Under the pieces are notes generated by a model. It searched no databases, was not told where the DNA came from, and worked only from the letters and a program-made list of their open reading frames with translations. Positions 1-10,744 of a stretch of 64,000 nt of DNA are shown piece by piece. Every line of letters begins with the position of its first letter. The first letter of the stretch is position 1. Both the position numbers and the translations under genes were made by a program. Origin of the DNA: Hirudinaria manillensis (Eukaryota > Annelida > Clitellata > Hirudinida > Hirudinidae); assembly GCA_034509925.1 (NCBI GenBank), contig CM067532.1, positions 6,040,142 through 6,104,141 on the forward strand, read 5' to 3'.

Positions 1-295
1 TTTATTTTTGTTTTAATCAGAATTAGGAACTGATTAGGAGCAGTTCTAAGTCATTTTAAGTGTATCCGTTAAGATGTAATGTTCCATGTTGGGATTTAAT
101 TAAATAATATTGCATACAAACTCGTTATACTAAAACAAAAAGAAATAAAATAAATGGTTTAAAACTCAAAATCTAACTTATTATCAAACATTTTTTATGT
201 TTCAGTTGTTTCGACATGCAATTTTCTTTGATAATAAACAAATCAATTAAATATTATCAAGTTTAAAACATGGGCTCCTTGCAATTATCACATTT

Positions 296-613
296 TCATG
301 TGATATCCGATGACTGAACACACTCAAAACAGTATATTAACACACAGTTACATAAGCAAATAACTACTTCGTCATAGATTAACATCATTCCAGTCTTCAT
401 AATTCGATGCTTCGTTCGAAGTTCAAATGCGAACTGCCATTTTCGATTCCACGGCATCCTAAATTTTGCGAAAGTTTGTACCCATTGTGGACATTCCTGC
501 TCAAGTGATTCATAGTGTAATGTTGTAGAAAATTGACGGAGCAATTTCTGATAATTACAGCCATCTGAAACTTCATTAAATCGAAGTTTGAAAGTCGTAA
601 TGACTTTCCTCAA
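296..613 (-). CDS. Possible exon of an unrecognised gene
   Basis: An open minus-strand stretch of about 105 codons at the left edge. Its translation is compositionally protein-like (mixed charged and aromatic residues, with Trp-rich segments around residues 43-60). I recognise no family. No flanking exon was confirmed, and the initiator codon may be internal to an exon. It could be a last exon of a gene lying towards the LTR element, or a chance ORF in AT-rich DNA. The first 300 bases and 614-1096 show nothing else I can support. Confidence 0.2.
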   Translation of the reverse strand: MRKVITTFKLRFNEVSDGCNYQKLLRQFSTTLHYESLEQECPQWVQTFAKFRMPWNRKWQFAFELRTKHRIMKTGMMLIYDEVVICLCNCVLIYCFECVQSSDIT

Positions 614-1096
614 ATTTCGAATATTGAAAAGATGGATGACGCGGATTCGTCAGACTCAAAGACACTTCGTGACCAGTAATGCGCGTTTACACTTGCAAAT
701 TCTTTCATTTAGATGATTTATAAATCAAAGTTCTTTCGATCTATTGTTAATCGGATCCCAGATTAACATGTGGAGCACATTAAATAACCAATCAGTCACT
801 TGATTTCATATCTTAGTCGTGGCCTTTCGTCGACCATTGGTTCGTTTTAATGAGAAACACTTTTTTTTTTATAGAATCCTTAATTTTAAAAAGAAAACAA
901 ATAAAACAGATATTAAAATGATTATTAGAATTGGTTAAAAACGTTTCAATAAACACTTGACTTCCTCATAACAAAATTACAAATACTTAAATGCAATACG
1001 TAATCCGTTAATATGTACGTCTTTTAGAAAATTTTGTGATTATAAAGAAAAGCTTTCCTTGTTTCTATTTAACGCTACACCTTCGCGAATTTATAT

Positions 1097-1385
1097 TGTA
1101 ATAACCCGGGGTCCTCAAACTAATTATAGAAGGTCAGGTTTATTGAAAGTTGTCAGATGGCTTGGAAGATGTAAAATGCTTAATTGATTAAGTCTTGAAA
1201 TCTGCTGTTTCTATTACTCTCGCTCTGCTTTCCGAGGTAAATCCATTTGTCAAGGTACATAACCAAAGAGTCTGAATAGCACCAATTTAATTCTCAAATT
1301 ATATTGCCACTAAATTTAATTAATTATTAAATTAATTAATCGGCAATATAATTTTAAATATTATTCAATTTCTAGGGATCCAACA
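1097..1385 (-). repeat. 3' LTR (in element orientation)
   Basis: A 289-bp LTR that appears identical to the copy at 2485-2773 by direct reading. It contains a short palindromic AT-rich segment (taattaattattaaattaatt region, about 1318-1340). The end of the second internal ORF runs into it. Confidence 0.88.
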
Positions 1386-2403
1386 CTGCCCCCTCCTTAA
1401 ATCTGTTCGTCCCGAACAGACATCTATTCCCATTTTCATTTTTACTCTCGGAATAGGATCCGATCTTCCAACAATCTCATGGCTGCAAATCCCAGATCCA
1501 TTTGCTTTGTCATCTTCTGGGATTTCTGTCTCCTCCCTTTTACTTCTGCGTCCCGCAAGTTTCAGCCGCGGAACATCGCCATTTCTATGCACGCTCTCCT
1601 GCTCCGCGTTGTCGCCAGATCCCAGACTCTCCTCAGGATCACCTGCTCCACTTTCCATGCTATGCACTCTCCTGAAATCCCGAGCACTCCCTTCTGTTAT
1701 TTCCAATGGAGCCGAAACATCCGCTGGTAAATCCATGGGCTGTTCTGTAGACTCTACTTGTTCCACCATCAAATCCGTGCGCTCCACCGGCAACTCCACG
1801 TGACTCATCAGTAATTCCTCCGGCTGCACCAATAACTCCACATGATCCACCGGCAAACCTACGGGCTCCTCCGAAAGCTCCACTTGCTCCACTAACACCT
1901 CCGTGAGCTCCCCGAGCCCTGCCGACGACTCGACCTGATCTGGTAACTCTATGGGCTCTAACGTCGAGTTCTCTAAGTCTGCCATCACGCACAGAGTTTC
2001 TGGAGACACGCACGCACTGTGGTCGGGTGTGTCTTCTAATGACTCCATCCCAATGCTGCCAGAAACGGTACTTGGAACATCAGAACTCTTCTCAGTAGAG
2101 TTTCCACCAGAAAACCAAAGAGACATCCTGACATGGAACCGCTGTGTTTTCCAAATTGCCCCTAATACTCCTCCTCCACTCCCTAAAATCCTCTGTGCAC
2201 TTTCTCAGAAGATCACGAAATTCTTCCTTTTTTTTATCGGATGGATTCTCAAATTCGTATTCCTCCGGGTCATGGCCATTCTCTGTCAGCCATGCCCCAA
2301 GTCGCTCCCGTATCTCAGCTTTCGTGCCTTTCCAATCCAGGCCACGATCTCTCAATTCCTGTCTCAATCGAGGCACGTACAATTCATCCAAGTACTTCGG
2401 CAT
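1365..2403 (-). CDS. Gag-like region of the LTR element, two overlapping frames
   Basis: The first reading frame (2403-2092, 103 codons) starts with a SAP-type helix-extension-helix motif, seen as a leucine-rich helix, a loop with Gly-Leu-Asp-Trp-Lys-Gly-Thr-Lys and a second helix. This motif is known in gag-type proteins of some animal Gypsy-like elements. A second frame (2126-1365, 253 codons) overlaps it by about 35 bases and is acidic, with imperfect repeats rich in Val-Glu-Leu-Pro-Val around residues 60-130. Whether the shift is programmed frameshifting or a mutation cannot be told here. No enzymatic domain follows. Confidence 0.6.
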
Positions 2404-2484
2404 CCTTCACTTTTCAACTAAACAAGCTTCTACCTTAGTTACTTTTGGACACCCTTTAACTCTAAATCTCACTCCTGACACCAA

Positions 2485-2773
2485 TGTAATAACCCGGGGT
2501 CCTCAAACTAATTATAGAAGGTCAGGTTTATTGAAAGTTGTCAGATGGCTTGGAAGATGTAAAATGCTTAATTGATTAAGTCTTGAAATCTGCTGTTTCT
2601 ATTACTCTCGCTCTGCTTTCCGAGGTAAATCCATTTGTCAAGGTACATAACCAAAGAGTCTGAATAGCACCAATTTAATTCTCAAATTATATTGCCACTA
2701 AATTTAATTAATTATTAAATTAATTAATCGGCAATATAATTTTAAATATTATTCAATTTCTAGGGATCCAACA
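2485..2773 (-). repeat. 5' LTR (in element orientation)
   Basis: A 289-bp LTR with the same sequence as 1097-1385. The minus-strand leucine-tRNA-type primer binding site begins immediately inside it (2471-2484). The absence of visible differences between the two LTRs points to a very recent insertion. Confidence 0.88.
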
Positions 2774-2962
2774 ATATGTTGGACAATATCAATTAAAAAA
2801 ATGTCATCCTAAGGTATGTCAGTACGGATATGATAATAAATGAGTGTAACACAAAAAATCAACATGTCAGTCTTTCTAAAGTGCTCCTAGTAAAGGACTT
2901 TAATACGTAAATTAACAGAGTTTGGATCAGTACTAAACTATTTGTAAAGGTTATGAAATCTT

Positions 2963-4535
2963 TTAATAAGGGCTCTGAGAAGAAAGGTCAAGATTTGGGT
3001 CTCGTCTATACCAATTTTTGGACCAAATTGACGGTGGCAAGCCGTGGAACGACGGAAATGGAACGCAAGCAAACGGCTGTTGAGGTTGATGGAATGCAAA
3101 CGAGCCGACACCTCTCAAATGACCTGGCATGCCAAAAAATGGAGTTGATGCCAGTTCTCCTTGGCTGGGTTTCACAATCGACTTGGATTTGGTCTGCTCC
3201 GATGTCAAACTCTTGATGGAGAAAGGAGAATCGCTGATCAGGGATGCTTGAGAATCAACCTTTGATTCGCTCTGCACGTTTGACTCGCTGTCAGGATCGG
3301 ATCTGCGGCTAATGGTGGGGTTAATGACTGGTCCCTGAGCAATCGTGGAGCGGTAGGTTTTCAGGGCGAACGGATGAAATGGAGACAGATACATAGAGGG
3401 AGTGGCTGGAAGAATTACCTTCTTTGAACTCGAAGCAAACGAATTTGGTATTCCCGGCGAAAACATTCCGTTAGGTGTCGTTGATGGGGCCCTTTCCGGA
3501 TCGCAGTTGAAGTGATCGGTCTGATTTAAGGACATCACAACATCATAGTGTCATAGAAAGTTTTACTGAATGCCAAATAAGTATTTACTTCTCCCTGTTG
3601 AACACCTGCAGTTGAATCCGACGAGACTGGATCTGCGTGAATCAGAGAACTGAGCTCAGAAGCTACTGTTGAGAGAAAGAGAGCCTCACATACATGTATG
3701 TATTTCAATGGCAGTAATTGTTTCTCACCTTTTTTGATACTGTCCATGGCAATTTTTGGATCGTTGTTGTAGAAGTTGAGAATTATGAGGGCAAGTGCAC
3801 TGATGTGGTTTCCCTCCGTTCTTGAGGATGGCTCCGATTCTGGTTCTGATTTTTCGCCATCTATTATTTAGTTTTAATTGTTTGTGTTTATTTTTTTTGG
3901 AAGCGCAAAATATTTTGAACAAGAATATAAAAATCATGTCATTGCGCATTCTTGAAATTTATCAATTTTTGACGATGGTCTGGTGACAGTTATTGATGAA
4001 CAGTCACTAAAATTAATAAACTGGAAAAACGAAATGACTTTAATTCATTAAAAAATGAAAAATGTTTTGAAATTCGCTCTGCGAGCTCACCTCTTTCGCC
4101 CGTCATTTTTGATGTTATTCCGCTAGATTCCGCCACAGGATTGTTCTGGGCCTGCATGATTTCTTGCATCTTTATTTTGTCCAGTTCTTGTCTTCTCCTG
4201 AGAGCCACATTCTTTGCCATGACCTTCGTTTAAATAAAACTTTATGATAAATTACGTTCGAAGAAACGCGACAAAATATAAAATCAAATGAAAATATAAA
4301 TGAAGATAAGTTTCAAGTCGAAACTCTTAGAAGAAATTCTTCCAACCTTTTGTCGCATTCTGACGAGTTGGCAAAGACCACAGTTGCAGTTTCTATAAGG
4401 GCAGTACGCCTTGTGTCCTTTCAAAGTCGTCTGGACGCCATGGTTGCGGCAGTGGGCACATCTGGGATTCCTACTCGAGTTCACGATTTTAGAGTCGTCG
4501 ACTTTTCTATTTTTTTCAGAAATCAAATTCTCCAT
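2963..4535 (-). CDS. DM-domain (doublesex/mab-3 related) transcription factor
   Basis: Five exons: 4535-4347, 4223-4091, 3860-3729, 3665-3589 and 3520-2963. All have GT..AG junctions and compatible phases, giving about 362 residues. The DM domain starts near residue 22 (PRCAHCRNHGVQTTLKGHK), continues with the Cys/His zinc ligands of the intertwined double zinc site, and crosses the first intron into the recognition helix (VMAKNVALRRRQ). Exons 3-4 encode a helical segment (ALALIILNFYNNDPKIAMDS) with the hydrophobic spacing of the UBA-like dimerisation modules found in DMRT and Doublesex proteins; this is inference. The last exon is Ser/Pro-rich and low in complexity. The family acts in the nucleus in sex determination and neuronal or gonadal differentiation. 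The subfamily (DMRT1, 3, 4/5, dsx-like) cannot be assigned by eye, so no symbol is given. Confidence 0.9.
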
Positions 4536-5600
4536 TAGCGATGATTTCCAATGAGAGTTTCGCGTTTACCATTCCAGTCGAATGTTCAAAATGTTAATTG
4601 TCCACAAGTAACAATGGACCTTCTCGATACAATTATAAACCCTCGTCGAAAGAATCGAGCTGGGTCATTTATCTCTCCGAAGTATTCATCCGCAAAAGAC
4701 CCAAAACGCAAAAATAGTTCCCGATCGGATGTGTGCGCTTACTAAGAGAGGAGTTGATGTCATTTTATTAAATAGTGAGTAATTGGTGTACTGCGCAGAC
4801 GCATCGATGATCGATGCCTCGAATTAAGACATTGTTGGAAGTCAAATTCTTAGGGCATCGTTGCAACACCAGAACCCGGTGACAAATTGCCACCAATTGT
4901 AAAGATTCCACTTAAAATTATCTCTCGACAACAGAACCATCATTTTAACCCCTCGCATCCAAGATGTTCTCTCACTCCTAATCAAAAATTCGATTTTGAT
5001 GGATGTGCCGATAAACGAAGATTTCGAACAGGAACTTAGCAGACGCTCTCTTTGCACTAGCGGTCGTCAGAAACGCGCAAGAATTCATTCGTACATCATC
5101 AGCATCAGTTCGCGACATATTGTTTTTACTTTAAATTATCACAACTTTAAAGTGTTCTCCCTTCTTAGGTTGACTTTTAGCACCTTGTTGGCGTTTTGGT
5201 TTGGAAAGAAAGAGGAGATGGATTCAAGTTGATTCGGGTGGATCGCAGCTAAAGAAAGTCTTCCATTTGCTAGCTCCTTAATCGCTCTTAAGAAAAGCCG
5301 AGGCTGTCATTGGTTCAAAACTTGAAGCTGCTTTGATTGATTCTCGTTGGAGACTTCCACTTTGAACGATACCTCCCACATTTTAGATGTAATTTTTAAC
5401 AGATTAGTTTTTATTCTTTTAAATAATCTGCTATGAAGTGTAGCTAAAAGAAGGTATTCTGCAGCTCACATGTTCTCATTGAATTCATTACGCTTATCGG
5501 GTGCAGATTATAACTGTATTTTTAAAAATATTTCTAATGCAAAGTGGAACTTTTTATTCAAAGTACGTAGAATGTGATTGCTTGCATAATTAAAATTGAT
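4536..5600. other. Region upstream of the DMRT gene
   Basis: About 1 kb with no convincing exon. It includes the presumed DMRT promoter and 5' UTR. Short open frames exist on both strands (for example plus 4996-5232), but none shows a recognisable motif or splice support. Confidence 0.5.
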
Positions 5601-7112
5601 TCAGACGGATGTCATCGGGTGCTGGTCCTTGCACAGCGACTTGTTGTTCCACACGAATTTCCTGCTAAGGCAGTTTGCATCACATGAAACCTTGTTACAC
5701 ACTTTTCAAATGTCTCTAGCACGACCATAACTAATGCGTCTTCAATTCTCACAGCCGAACATGTCCGCAAACTTATCAGGAACCATGAAGTTTCTCAGCG
5801 TCAATTATTCCATGGAAAGGAATTTGCTCCACCTCGATCGACGTTACAACAATTTCCACTGGGTGTGGATAGTTGGAACTAATCTCGATGGAACTCAGCG
5901 TCTGTTGCACCAAGTCACCTTTCGTTCGTTTGATTTGTGCCTTTGAATTTGTAGACGGAAAGAAAAAAGCGCCTGTGGACAAGTTATTAGGGCGATCCGT
6001 CAAATTAATTATCTGCAAAAATACGCTCGGAGTGCATTTTCCGTTTGGCAAACAACGGTACACATCGACGCCGATCGAATTCCGTGCGATTCTCCGAACA
6101 AACTTTGTTTTTCAATTAGATCCCCTCTCGACTGCTGCTTATGGGGAGTGCTTTTCTAAATTAAATAGAAGTCATCTCGGTTAAAATAATCGTCATTGAG
6201 ACGCTTTGAAAGAAAGATAATAAAAAAAAGCAAAGTGTGCGCAGTTGTTTGATTTATGGAATTTATCAATTTCTACTTCGGGCGATCGCACATCGCCACG
6301 AAAATTAAGATTTGTTTTTGATCAAGATGTCGAGTGCGCAAACATAAATTTTGGGCCGCCAGGAGTTTTAACGGTAGCCACTCTTTTAAGGCGCTACATT
6401 TGAACCTTAAAAGGAAGATTTTGGGGGAAAGAATGTTAAAAAGATCAAACGAAGGTTTGAAAAAAACTGATGATGGTATATAAAATGAAAAACATTTGCT
6501 TATATCTGTTGACATTAGTAACATCAACAACGCAATTGTTTCTTGTTTAAACATTAGCCAGGAGAGGCACGCCCCTAACCGATCAAACAAGAATTATTAA
6601 CAACAGATTAAGAAGAAATTGAGGAAATCCAATCAAATTTCGAGGATTGTATCAACCACCGAAGCAAAGCTAATTATCAACCCATCACGCCTTCATAACA
6701 CGTCGAGATTTCGTGGTTTGAACATCATTTTCAGCATTCTATTGCCTTTAATCGACTGAGGCTCTCGCTCGTAATACTGCCATGCAAAAGATTGTCAAGG
6801 ATAGACAAACTCATTAACTCATTTGGGACTTTTGGATGAGTTTCAAAGTAATGATAAAATCAAGAACATGTACCCAGCCTGGTTGGGCGCAATCTTAATG
6901 AAGGCTCGATAAGGGAGTTAGGAGATTGTAGGCCAATTTAAAAATTATTTATCTATGTTATAAATAAATCATTAAGTGCCTAGAAAGTAAGTAATATTGA
7001 ATACGCCCTTACCAGAGCAGCGTTTGAACTCGAATGTTGTTCAGAGAGAATAGATTTGACCAGGCATCTTAATGTATTTTCAAATGAGGCCCAATTATCA
7101 AAGCTCATCGTA
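5601..7112 (-). CDS. Possible unrecognised multi-exon gene, Cys-containing product
   Basis: Several minus-strand open segments look coding and can be joined by splice signals. One runs from about 7112 to 7012 and ends at a good GTAAGG donor. Another lies at about 6860-6760. A third runs from about 6108 to 5771 with two candidate N-glycosylation sites (Asn-Leu-Thr, Asn-Leu-Ser) and a CLPNGKC motif. The last is 5701-5601, containing VSCDANCLSRKF and ending at a TGA. The 68-bp intron between the last two has compatible phase, but its donor (GTTCCT) is weak. The cysteines and glycosylation sites suggest a secreted or extracellular protein. I recognise no family and did not find the 5' end. Intermediate exon structure (6.2-6.7 kb) is unresolved. 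Confidence 0.3.
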
Positions 7113-10100
7113 AGCGAAGACAGGAAATAAACATTGCAATGAACGTAAACAGACAACCTGGGAATCAAATATTGGCGACACGCAGAAAATGGAGGAATTA
7201 AAAAGTTCGGAACACTTCTTGGAGACGGTCAAGATAAGTATCTAATAGCATGATCGATGGACAAAATAGTTGTTTATTGCCTTTTAAGCGGAATCATATT
7301 CGGGGCAGATAACTTCAAGCCAAGATTGATCGTACACAGCTTGAATCGATTTGAATCAATTTGTTATTCTTTGTTCTTATCAACATTCGTAATTGTTCAG
7401 CTTTTGATTGGACGACTCGAGACACATTCTTGTTATCGAAAACAATCAAATTTTAAATGCCTTTCTAAGCAATGAGATTGAATGAAATTCCTTCATGTTG
7501 CCGGAAAATCATTCGTTCGGAGAAATTGAGAAGTTACACCTGACTCATGTTTTATTCACTTTTTTCTCCCTCAAAACCAGAAAATCTTCGTGGTTGCATA
7601 ATATTTATCAATAAGTTATTGACGATTTGCGAAAAAATAATTAGTGGTCAAAGCTGAACAATTATTAATTATTGTTTGTGGTTTTTAGCGATTTAAAAAT
7701 AATGTGATAATATTAAAAACCTAATGAGCAGACGGATGTGCAATTGAACCGGAGTTGCACGTATAAAATGCTTATGTGTGCACAATGTTGATTAACATCA
7801 ACCGATTTAGAACCGAATATCTTATTTTTCAACAAAAAAAAGGCATTCTAAAAATAAACTCCAACGAATCCAGACTTCTGGCCAATAATTTCGGAAACTT
7901 AATTTTCTGAAAATTATGGAGTGAAAGTGTTTTCCACGGAAAAAGTCTTTTAATTGCAACGTTTTGAACTTACGGATTTCAGAAACAATTAGTTCCATGA
8001 ATAACAATTCGTAACAAGAAGGAAATGGTCTCAGATTGCGTTTCAGTTGAGTGCCTTTCATCAACTGGTTCTAACACATCCAACTCCCAGAATGTTCTGA
8101 CTCTAATTGGCGTTTAAATACGAGAGAGTGAAGAAAAATTTTGTTTTTTGATTGTTTTATTATGGCTTCGCTTCAACCAAGGAAAATATTGAATTTTGCT
8201 TTATTTCATGGTTTAGGAATTTGCAAGTAAATTTGTTAAGGAAATGTTAACCAGGTCGAAAATATCTTCTCGTGACCAGAATTTCACCAAATGATTTTTC
8301 CAAATGAAGACCTTGCTAGGATACTTTTAATTTAGGTTTTTTGCAGAATATAGCTCTCGCAGAGGGCGGACCTAGAAATTTGGCAGTGGAATGTGTTAAA
8401 ACCTAAACTAATAATCGACCTGGGGACAGAATCATTGGATGGTGACACCGAGCATGTCTTGTTTATATTCTAAATGGCCCTACTGGCCTGTAAGTTTGTA
8501 TGAATTTAATTGTTTATGTAAAGCGATTAAGTGAAATTAAAGAAAACAAACAAAATGTCAGGAAACAGATGAGATTTGCCACCAGGTTTTATGATAGGAT
8601 ATTCATTAACATTAGGGATGAAGTTCTCAGACGATATCGTGTGTCATCTTGAAACAAGTACGATTTAAACAGCGAATTAACTTCCTATTTGTTCAAAGTA
8701 ACTTTCCCACAATAATGAGTTTACAAATTTTTATAAAATTCATGACATCAAATCTCTTGTTCTGTTATTCTTGTGCAGTAGCCAAGAATTACACAACTGC
8801 AAAGTTAATGGAAGATATTTGAATTCGGTCATTTTTTTTTATTATTCTTCGCAAAAATTTCATCATAAATCCGAATATTTCGATGGCTCTTGATCGAGTT
8901 TGCTATCTCATATTATTTGATTTCCATTTTGGAAATTTAAAAACTTCCATTATTCCAAACTTGGTCCTCTTTTGGATCACTCTGCTGATCTATGGAACTA
9001 TGCGAAGTTAAACCAATCAATTAATAGGTATTTTAAAGGTAAGAATCTAAATGTTCTATAAATAACTATATTATACTATATAAATAAGTCACAATCTAAT
9101 GCTAAAACAAAAAGAGTGTTCGGAAAGGCATTTCTGGAAAAGTTATACAGAACAAAGATGCACAACTTGGTGTAAATAGAAGCTTAAATATAAGTGGTCA
9201 TACTTTATGTATCTTTCAATCTAGTCTCTAGCCAAGAGAAAGATGAAGGAGAATCCAAGATAATTCATCCGATAAAAGGGTCAATTTGATGTAAAGTGAG
9301 TATAACTGAATGACTAATCTCATTTGTGATATCCTTTTATTTCCTCCACCTTCAGTGCATACAATTCACATCCTTCATCCGACTTTTATATTAGACATTG
9401 GACCACCTCTTTCGAGCTTTCAGAACTAATTAAATGAGCGTCGCATAGTTTAGTTTAGCAAAGTTTATCGATATTCCATGTGTATCACGAGACTGCCTTC
9501 ACTTCAAATCCCTCAGTTTTCGTTTTTTAAGCGGTTAACTATGAAGTCAGTGGCACGAGAATGGCCATGTCCATAATTTTTAACCACTTGAACCTTCTTT
9601 TCCGATCATAGCCGACGACCATCTTGAGAATTCAGGGGCTGATCGAACAACGAGCATGCTCTTATGTTTCTTATTTGAGGATAAATTTGCACCGAAAAAA
9701 TCGATTAATGCAGTAATACCTTTATCCGCATTTACTCCTATATTCAGAAATAACTATTCACGGCCTTTTCTGTCGCTGCATAGCCTTCCAGATCACATGA
9801 CAGGAAGAGAAACCAACGCGAAACAGGGGATTATTTAAGGTGAGGTTCAGTTCCGGAGACATGCTAGTTAACGCTCCCAATTACAGCTCGAACGGTGTGC
9901 GACCCTCGCCAAATAAACAATAATCTCTCATTTCTTGAGATTGAAAAACGAATGGTCGGTTTAAACTTCTAGCGAATACTTCTGCAACTGATTCGAAGAA
10001 CAAGCTTCACTGCTGCGACTATCGAAAGCCTTACGCAATTGCGCTAAATAATTTATTACGCATAAGAACGCATTAACCTAATTAATGGAATTCTACCAAA

Positions 10101-10744
10101 CGTTTCAATAGATCTAAGATACCAACTCATCTTTCCCAAAGGGTATTCTTTTATCGTTATCTCTAATAATTCAGAACATTGTTTGCTATTCCACCCTCAC
10201 CCAGTCCTTTTCACTGACTCCATAATATTAACCCTCATTCAGAATCCCAAGAGAAAAGAGCGAATTTAATAACTCAAATGAACACCAAGACTTCAGCAAA
10301 TCTCCTATGATGTCATGGAGTTACAATATAAAAAAAACTGAAAGGAAATGTCATCAACATTCGATTCAAACTTAAAAAATGCAGAACATCTCTTGCAAGG
10401 GTAATAATAGTGTCCTAATAGTTTTTGGAGGATTAATTCTTCTCAATAGAATAATTAAGCAACAGAGGCCAAAAGAAGAGTGAAAAGAATTTGAGCTGGA
10501 GCCTAACATATTCTTCACTTGACTTGATTTGCCTGCAAAGTCTCGAGGCTTGGTTGTGGTTCTTTACAACCTGCAGGATTAATTTATTCAGATTAATTGA
10601 TATAGGTAGTGTAAAATGGACAATCAAATGAGCAATAAGAAATGACTTCTTATTGTTGCCAACAAATATTAAGGCATTTGCAATATAAGCTTCATTAAAC
10701 ATTAAAGTCAAAACAAAAAAAAACTATGCAATGAGCATTGAATG
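7113..10744. other. Intergenic region without recognised genes
   Basis: About 3.6 kb of AT-rich sequence between the tentative gene at 5.6-7.1 kb and the SNAPC4 3' end. Only short open frames occur, without motifs, splice logic or repeats that I can name. The last few hundred bases would hold the SNAPC4 3' UTR. Confidence 0.5.

Larger units (their letters stand above)
1097..2773 (-). mobile_element. Non-autonomous LTR retrotransposon with SAP-domain gag-like ORF
   Basis: Two 289-bp direct repeats (1097-1385 and 2485-2773), each beginning TG and ending CA in the plus orientation, flank a 1.1-kb interior. A 4-bp ATAT lies just outside each end (1093-1096 and 2774-2777) and fits a target-site duplication. 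The element reads on the minus strand. Directly inside the right LTR is a primer binding site starting TGGTGTCAGGAGTG, which matches the 3' end of an animal leucine tRNA (known family feature). Directly before the left LTR in sense orientation is a purine tract (minus strand of 1386-1400). The interior carries only a gag-like region; no protease, reverse transcriptase, RNase H or integrase is present. At 1.68 kb it must use enzymes from an autonomous relative. Confidence 0.88.

Noticed and set aside
1660..2013. Additional minus-strand Gly/Arg-rich ORF and plus-strand ORFs inside the LTR element
   Set aside because: They overlap the gag-like frames in other registers and have low-complexity composition with no motif.
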